This document shows, in pieces, positions 20,652 to 24,821 of a DNA stretch of 24,821 nucleotides. Each line of letters begins with the position of its first letter. Positions within the stretch are counted from its first letter, which is position 1. The translations under genes and the position numbers were made by a program. Below the pieces are notes generated by a model that searched no databases, was not told where the DNA came from, and was given only the letters and a program-made list of their open reading frames with translations. Source of the stretch: an uncultured Oscillospiraceae bacterium (GTDB lineage Bacteria; Bacillota; Clostridia; Oscillospirales; Oscillospiraceae); the NCBI GenBank assembly GCA_948616425.1, contig CAPGBJ010000107.1:1-24821 (forward strand), read 5' to 3'.

Positions 20652-22637
20652 TTGAACCGAAAACTGAACAAGCTGCTGCAGCCCAGCTTCCGGCTGTACT
20701 TCGCCTGCCTGATTGCCTTTGCCCTGCTGTCCGCCCTCTTCTCCTGGCCGCTGGCGGTTTTAGAGCTGGCTGTGGTGGCCTGTCTGGCCCTGTACAGCCG
20801 AGAGAGCGCCCAGCGCAGGCGCAGGGAGATCAACAAGTATTTGGACAGCTACACCGGCACCATGGACTCCGCCACGAAAGACACCATGGTCAATTCCCCC
20901 CTGCCCATGGTTTTGTTCCGGCCGGAAAGTGACGATATCATCTGGACCAACGACCGCTTTCTCCGTCTTGCTGACCGGCGGGAACACCTGTATGACACCA
21001 AGCTGTCCGACCTGATCCCGGATTTTGATACCCGGTGGCTGATGGAGGGCAAAAATCAGTGCTCCACAGAGGTGACCTACGATGGGCGGCGCTTTCTGGT
21101 CTTTGGCCACCTGGTACGGGCGGGGGGCCGCAGCGGCGGCTTTCTGGCCGCCACCTACTGGGTGGATGTCACAGAACTGTGTTTGATTCGCGACCGGTTC
21201 CAGGACAGCCGGCCGGTGACCGCCGTTTTGCTGATTGACAATTACGAGGATCTGCTGAAAAATCTCTCAGAAAATGAGCGATCCAACATGATGGCGGAGA
21301 TTGACAGCCGGATTGAAAGCTGGGTGGCCGACACGGGCGGCGTTCTGCGCCGCTACCAGCGGGAGCGGTATCTGTTCATCTTTGAGGAGCGGTATCTGCC
21401 CGGCTTCATCGAGAATAAATTTGATATTCTGGACTCGATCCACCAGGTGGTCAACCCCAGTGGGATGAATGCGTCCCTGTCCATCGGCGTGGGTAAGGAC
21501 GGGGACAGCTACCGGGAACTGTTGGACTTTGCCAATCTGTCGGTTGACATGGCCCTGTCTCGGGGGGGAGACCAGGCGGTGATCCGCAACAAATTTACCT
21601 TTGAGTTCTACGGCGGCCGCTCTAAGGAGACGGAGAAGCGCACAAAGGTGAAAAGCCGGGTGATGGCCAACGCCCTGTCCTCCCTGGTGTCTGACTCCTC
21701 GCAGGTTTTCATTATGGGCCACAAGGCCCCGGACAACGACGCGGTGGGGGCCGCGGCCGGAGTGTGCGCCCTGTGCCGGAAGAACGGGGTGCCCGCCCAT
21801 ATCCTCCGGGAGCCGGGGACGCCCCCCTCCCAGGAGTTGATTGACCGGCTCACCCAGCTGCCTGAGTACCACGACTGCTTCATTTCGGCCCAGGAGGCCC
21901 TGATCATTGCCGACGCCCGCTCCCTTGTGGTGGTGGTGGATACCAACCGGCCCGAGCAGGTCCAGGCCCTGGAGGTGCTCCAGTCCTGCAACCGGGTGGC
22001 CGTCATCGACCACCACCGCCGGGCGGCCACCTATATTGAGGGGGCGGCGCTGAACTACCACGAGCCCTATGCTTCCTCCGCCTCCGAGCTGGTCACAGAG
22101 CTGCTTCAGTATATCATAGAGCCAAATCATCTGCTGCGGGCGGAGGCCGAGGCTCTGCTGGCCGGCATTGTGCTGGATACCAAGAACTTCACCATGCGCA
22201 CCGGCGGGCGCACCTTTGAGGCGGCGGCCTTCCTGCGCCGGTCCGGGGCGGACACCGCCGAGGTGAAAAAGCTCTTTCAGAACGATCTGGCGGGCACCAT
22301 TGCCAAGTACTCTATCATCCAGAACGCCCGGCTCTACCGGGAGCACATCGCGGTGGCGGTGGCCGACCACCCGGTGGGACGGGTTACGGCTGCCCAGGCC
22401 GCGGACGAGCTCTTGAACATTATCGGGATCGACGCCTCGTTCGTCATCTCCCCCGACGGGGAGCGGGTGAATATCTCCGGCCGCTCCATGGGGGATACCA
22501 ATGTCCAACTCATTTTGGAGAAGCTGGGAGGGGGCGGAAATGCCGCCGCCGCCGGGGGACAGATTGCCGACAAGTCTGTGGACGAGGTGGCCCAGGACCT
22601 GGCCAGGGCTATCGACCAGTATTTGGATGAGGAGTAG
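20652..22637 (+). CDS. gdpP: Cyclic-di-AMP phosphodiesterase GdpP (DHH/DHHA1)
   Basis: A 661-residue membrane-bound enzyme that degrades c-di-AMP. Order: two membrane helices (~14-48), a PAS-like domain (~78-176), a degenerate GGDEF domain (~180-315, with YQRERYLFIF where active cyclases have GGDEF), a DHH domain with GHKAPDNDAVG (356-366, D361 and D363) and IDHHRRA (D453-H455), and a DHHA1 domain at the end. In DHHA1 the usual GGGH reads GGGGN (N630). The start is TTG: GAGAGGGGG lies eight bases upstream, and the next in-frame ATG would remove the membrane helices. The gene leads the gdpP-small ORF-rplI-dnaB order common in Firmicutes. c-di-AMP controls potassium and osmotic balance and wall stress, so the enzyme lowers that signal. 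Confidence 0.95.
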   Translation: MNRKLNKLLQPSFRLYFACLIAFALLSALFSWPLAVLELAVVACLALYSRESAQRRRREINKYLDSYTGTMDSATKDTMVNSPLPMVLFRPESDDIIWTNDRFLRLADRREHLYDTKLSDLIPDFDTRWLMEGKNQCSTEVTYDGRRFLVFGHLVRAGGRSGGFLAATYWVDVTELCLIRDRFQDSRPVTAVLLIDNYEDLLKNLSENERSNMMAEIDSRIESWVADTGGVLRRYQRERYLFIFEERYLPGFIENKFDILDSIHQVVNPSGMNASLSIGVGKDGDSYRELLDFANLSVDMALSRGGDQAVIRNKFTFEFYGGRSKETEKRTKVKSRVMANALSSLVSDSSQVFIMGHKAPDNDAVGAAAGVCALCRKNGVPAHILREPGTPPSQELIDRLTQLPEYHDCFISAQEALIIADARSLVVVVDTNRPEQVQALEVLQSCNRVAVIDHHRRAATYIEGAALNYHEPYASSASELVTELLQYIIEPNHLLRAEAEALLAGIVLDTKNFTMRTGGRTFEAAAFLRRSGADTAEVKKLFQNDLAGTIAKYSIIQNARLYREHIAVAVADHPVGRVTAAQAADELLNIIGIDASFVISPDGERVNISGRSMGDTNVQLILEKLGGGGNAAAAGGQIADKSVDEVAQDLARAIDQYLDEE

Positions 22638-22911
22638 GGCGCTGGGGTGGTATCAGTTCCCGGAGCCGGGGGGCCGGAACTACACAGAGGAGGAACTGCG
22701 GGACCCGGCGCTGGTGGAGGAGCTATTTGACTACTGCCAGATCTGGCGTGCGGTCATCTCCCGAGAAGGCTGGGATTTTCTGCTCAGCGCCCACGGCCTG
22801 GAGGAGTTGTATCGCATCGACTGCAGGTCGGGCTGGCACTGCAGCCCAGATATGGAGGCTTTCGCGGCCGAGGTGGAATATGAGCGGAGCACTGCGCCAG
22901 ACAGCCTGTAG
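22627..22911 (+). CDS. Small hypothetical protein between gdpP and rplI
   Basis: A 94-residue acidic protein rich in Glu, Trp and Tyr (FDYCQIWRAVISREGWDF, GLEELYRIDC), which I do not recognise. The ATG at 22627 overlaps the last 11 bases of gdpP and has a poor ribosome binding site, so translation may depend on coupling with gdpP; the true start could be slightly different. The amino-acid pattern looks like real coding sequence, and no other frame here is better. It has no signal peptide or membrane segment. Position suggests co-expression with c-di-AMP turnover and ribosomal/replication genes, but that gives no function. Confidence 0.62.
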   Translation: MRSRALGWYQFPEPGGRNYTEEELRDPALVEELFDYCQIWRAVISREGWDFLLSAHGLEELYRIDCRSGWHCSPDMEAFAAEVEYERSTAPDSL

Positions 22912-22969
22912 GAGGCGCGGGGTTCGACCGTGACGAAACACAACAACGATCAGAAAGGATTTGATGGAA

Positions 22970-23416
22970 ATGAAGGTTATTTTACAGCAGGACGTACGCG
23001 GCCAGGGCAAGAAGGGCCAGCTTGTGGAGGTGTCTGACGGGTACGCTCGGAACTTCCTTTTGCCCCGAAAGCTGGCTGTCTCGGCCACAGCGGAGAATGT
23101 GAACACCATGAAGCAGCAGGAGAAGGCCCGCAAGGCACAGGAGGCCGCCGAGAAGGCGGAGGCCGAGGCGCTGTCCAAGAAGCTGGAGGGCCTGATGGTC
23201 AAGATTCCCGCCAAGGCGGGGGAGGGGGGACGCCTCTTCGGCGCGGTGACGGGGAAGGAAGTCTCCGACGCCTTGGCCGCCCAGCACGCCGTCAGCATCC
23301 CCAAGACCAAGCTGGTGCTGGACGAACCCATCAAGTCCTGCGGCAGCTACCAGATCAGGGCCAAGCTGGGCTATGAGGTCAGCGGTATCGTCAACGTGCT
23401 GGTGGTAGAGGGGTGA
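22970..23416 (+). CDS. rplI: 50S ribosomal protein L9
   Basis: A 148-residue protein with the L9 plan: an N-terminal 23S rRNA-binding domain (MKVILQQDVRGQGKKG, DGYARNFLLPRKLA), a long charged helix (~40-78, EKARKAQEAAEKAEAEALSKK) and a C-terminal domain with GRLFGAVTGKEVSDAL. The L9 family nearly always starts MKVIL, so I chose the ATG at 22970, 10 bases after AAAGGA. The ATG at 22964 (two extra residues) and the TTG at 22961 are also possible. It sits between gdpP and dnaB, the common Firmicutes order. Confidence 0.97.
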   Translation: MKVILQQDVRGQGKKGQLVEVSDGYARNFLLPRKLAVSATAENVNTMKQQEKARKAQEAAEKAEAEALSKKLEGLMVKIPAKAGEGGRLFGAVTGKEVSDALAAQHAVSIPKTKLVLDEPIKSCGSYQIRAKLGYEVSGIVNVLVVEG

Positions 23417-23539
23417 CAGCCGGCCCCTAGGGGAGGCTCACCTATAAGCGCGCTTCACAAAGTGTCCGAAACACCCGTCCCAAAGGGGGACACGCCGTGA
23501 CGCGCACCCCACAAAACGCTGACCAAGGAGGTGGTCTTG

Positions 23540-24821
23540 TTGCCCACGGAGACGGATGAACTGCTGCTCCGGCAGCTGCCCCACAGTGTGGAGGCGGAGC
23601 AGGCGGTGCTGGGCTCTATGCTGATTGACCCCCGGTGTGTGCCGGAAGTCATTGATAAGCTGCGTCCCGACGACTTCTACCTGCGCCAGAATAGAGAGAT
23701 ATACGAGACCATCTACTCTATGTTCAACTACTCCCACACCATCGACCCGGTAACCGTGCTGGAGCACATGCGCCAAAATGGCTACTATAGTGAGAACCAG
23801 TCCAGGGAGTATCTGCTCCAGCTGATGGATGTCACGCCTACGGCCGCCAATGTGGTGGAGTACATCGAGATTATCAAGGACAAGGCCCTGCTGCGCCGGG
23901 TGGCGGAGACCGCCGGTGATTTGCTCTCCATCATCCAGCAGGGGACCGACACTGGCCAAGATGTGTTGGAGGCGGCGGAACAGCGCATCTACGCAATCCG
24001 CCAGGGGCGGGCGGCCAAGGGACTGGTTCCCATCTCCCAAGTCATCATCGAGGTTTACAGCCGCCTGGAGGAACTGGCCACCAGTGAAAGCGCCATCCCG
24101 GGCCTGTCCACAGGTCTGCGGGATTTGGACCGGGCGATCTCCGGCCTGAACAATTCCGACTTAATCTTACTGGCCGCCCGGCCCGGCATGGGCAAGACCT
24201 CAATGGCCCTGAATATCCTTTTGGATGCGGGCAAGCGGTCGGGCAAAAAGGTGGCCTTTTTCTCTCTGGAGATGAGCCGGGAACAGCTGGCTCTGCGCCT
24301 GATCTCCAGCGAGTGCTTCATTGACAACAAAAAGCTGGTCACCGGCAAACTGAACGACAGCGACTGGGAGAGCGTGGCCGCGGCGGCCGACTCTCTCAAC
24401 CGCGCCGCTATCCTCATTGACGACGACTCCTCGGTCACGGTGGCGGACATCAACGCCAAGTGCCGCCGGGTGGAGGATCTGGGGCTTGTGGTGATCGACT
24501 ATCTGCAGCTGATGCAGTCCGCCGGGGGCAAGGCGAACAGGGGCGAAAACCGACAGCAGATTGTCTCCGACATCTCCCGAAGCCTAAAAATTATGGCCAA
24601 GGAGCTGAATGTCCCCGTGCTGTGTCTGAGTCAGCTGTCCCGGGCCAACGAGTCCCGGCAGGACAAGCGGCCCATGCTGCCCGATTTGCGGGAGTCGGGG
24701 GCCATCGAACAGGACGCGGATATTGTCCTCTTCCTCTACCGGGAGGGGTACTACAACAAGGACACCGAGAACCCCAACCTAGCTGAGTGCATTATCGCCA
24801 AAAACCGCCACGGAGAGACGG
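23540..24821 (+). CDS. dnaB: Replicative DNA helicase DnaB, 3'-truncated by window end
   Basis: The first 427 residues of the hexameric helicase that unwinds DNA at the replication fork. The N-terminal domain (LPHSVEAEQAVLGSMLIDP) is followed by the linker and a RecA-like ATPase domain with Walker A ARPGMGKTS (K219, T220), FSLEMSREQLALRL, Walker B LVVIDYLQLM (D320), SQLSRANESR, LPDLRESGAIEQDADIV and AKNRHGET. The frame is open to the last base, with perhaps 15-20 residues missing. The start is a TTG; TTG at 23540 is eight bases after AAGGAGG, and a second TTG at 23537 is equally readable. The 123 bases between rplI and this gene hold no clear promoter or terminator, so co-transcription is likely. 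No intein is seen. Confidence 0.96.
   Translation, partial: MPTETDELLLRQLPHSVEAEQAVLGSMLIDPRCVPEVIDKLRPDDFYLRQNREIYETIYSMFNYSHTIDPVTVLEHMRQNGYYSENQSREYLLQLMDVTPTAANVVEYIEIIKDKALLRRVAETAGDLLSIIQQGTDTGQDVLEAAEQRIYAIRQGRAAKGLVPISQVIIEVYSRLEELATSESAIPGLSTGLRDLDRAISGLNNSDLILLAARPGMGKTSMALNILLDAGKRSGKKVAFFSLEMSREQLALRLISSECFIDNKKLVTGKLNDSDWESVAAAADSLNRAAILIDDDSSVTVADINAKCRRVEDLGLVVIDYLQLMQSAGGKANRGENRQQIVSDISRSLKIMAKELNVPVLCLSQLSRANESRQDKRPMLPDLRESGAIEQDADIVLFLYREGYYNKDTENPNLAECIIAKNRHGET

Noticed and set aside
21267..22508. A 413-codon minus-strand frame opposite gdpP
   Set aside because: Antisense shadow; GdpP domain motifs on the plus strand are unambiguous.

Overview
The window looks like a chromosomal segment of a moderately GC-rich anaerobic Firmicute, most likely an Oscillospiraceae-type gut bacterium (Flavonifractor, Oscillibacter, Intestinimonas or a relative). 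The reasons are AGGAGG-type ribosome binding sites, frequent GTG and TTG starts, a giant S-layer-type protein, a TPP riboswitch in front of thiT, and the Firmicutes order gdpP - small ORF - rplI - dnaB. The taxonomic call is inference; no rRNA gene is present. I see no tRNA, CRISPR array, transposase, phage gene or integration site.

Layout. (1) 1-2946: the 3' part of an S-layer-homology surface protein gene whose start lies outside the window, closed by a strong hairpin terminator. (2) 3043-12770: a LysR regulator gene facing a nine-gene co-directional cluster. The divergent region holds a 22-bp perfect palindrome carrying a TATAAT box on each strand. The cluster encodes an M20D amidohydrolase, a lipoprotein peptide-binding protein, two permeases, two ATPases (a complete Dpp/Opp importer), a creatininase-family hydrolase, a TSCPD-domain protein and a papain-like C39-family protein. 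A hairpin terminator between the binding-protein gene and the permease genes probably sets their stoichiometry. The apparent logic is uptake of a peptide or amide compound followed by cytoplasmic cleavage by up to three unrelated amide hydrolases. (3) 12887-17185 (minus): a 1432-residue secreted protein with BspA-type leucine-rich repeats, 14 tandem Cys/His-rich units, one InlB-type B-repeat and C-terminal SLH-like modules, driven by a perfect-consensus promoter. (4) 17467-19221: a consensus promoter, a TPP riboswitch, the thiamine transporter gene thiT and a Cof-type HAD phosphatase gene, with a long inverted repeat between the two genes. (5) 19377-20438 (minus): the branched-chain aminotransferase gene ilvE, back to back with (6) 20652-24821: gdpP (c-di-AMP phosphodiesterase), a small unknown gene, rplI (ribosomal protein L9) and dnaB (replicative helicase, cut by the window end).

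The parts most worth following are the transport/hydrolase cluster with its overlapping-promoter switch and its creatininase lacking a usual metal-binding His, the Cys/His repeat surface protein, and the possible thiamine link of the HAD phosphatase. All functional names rest on motifs read by eye; no database search was possible.
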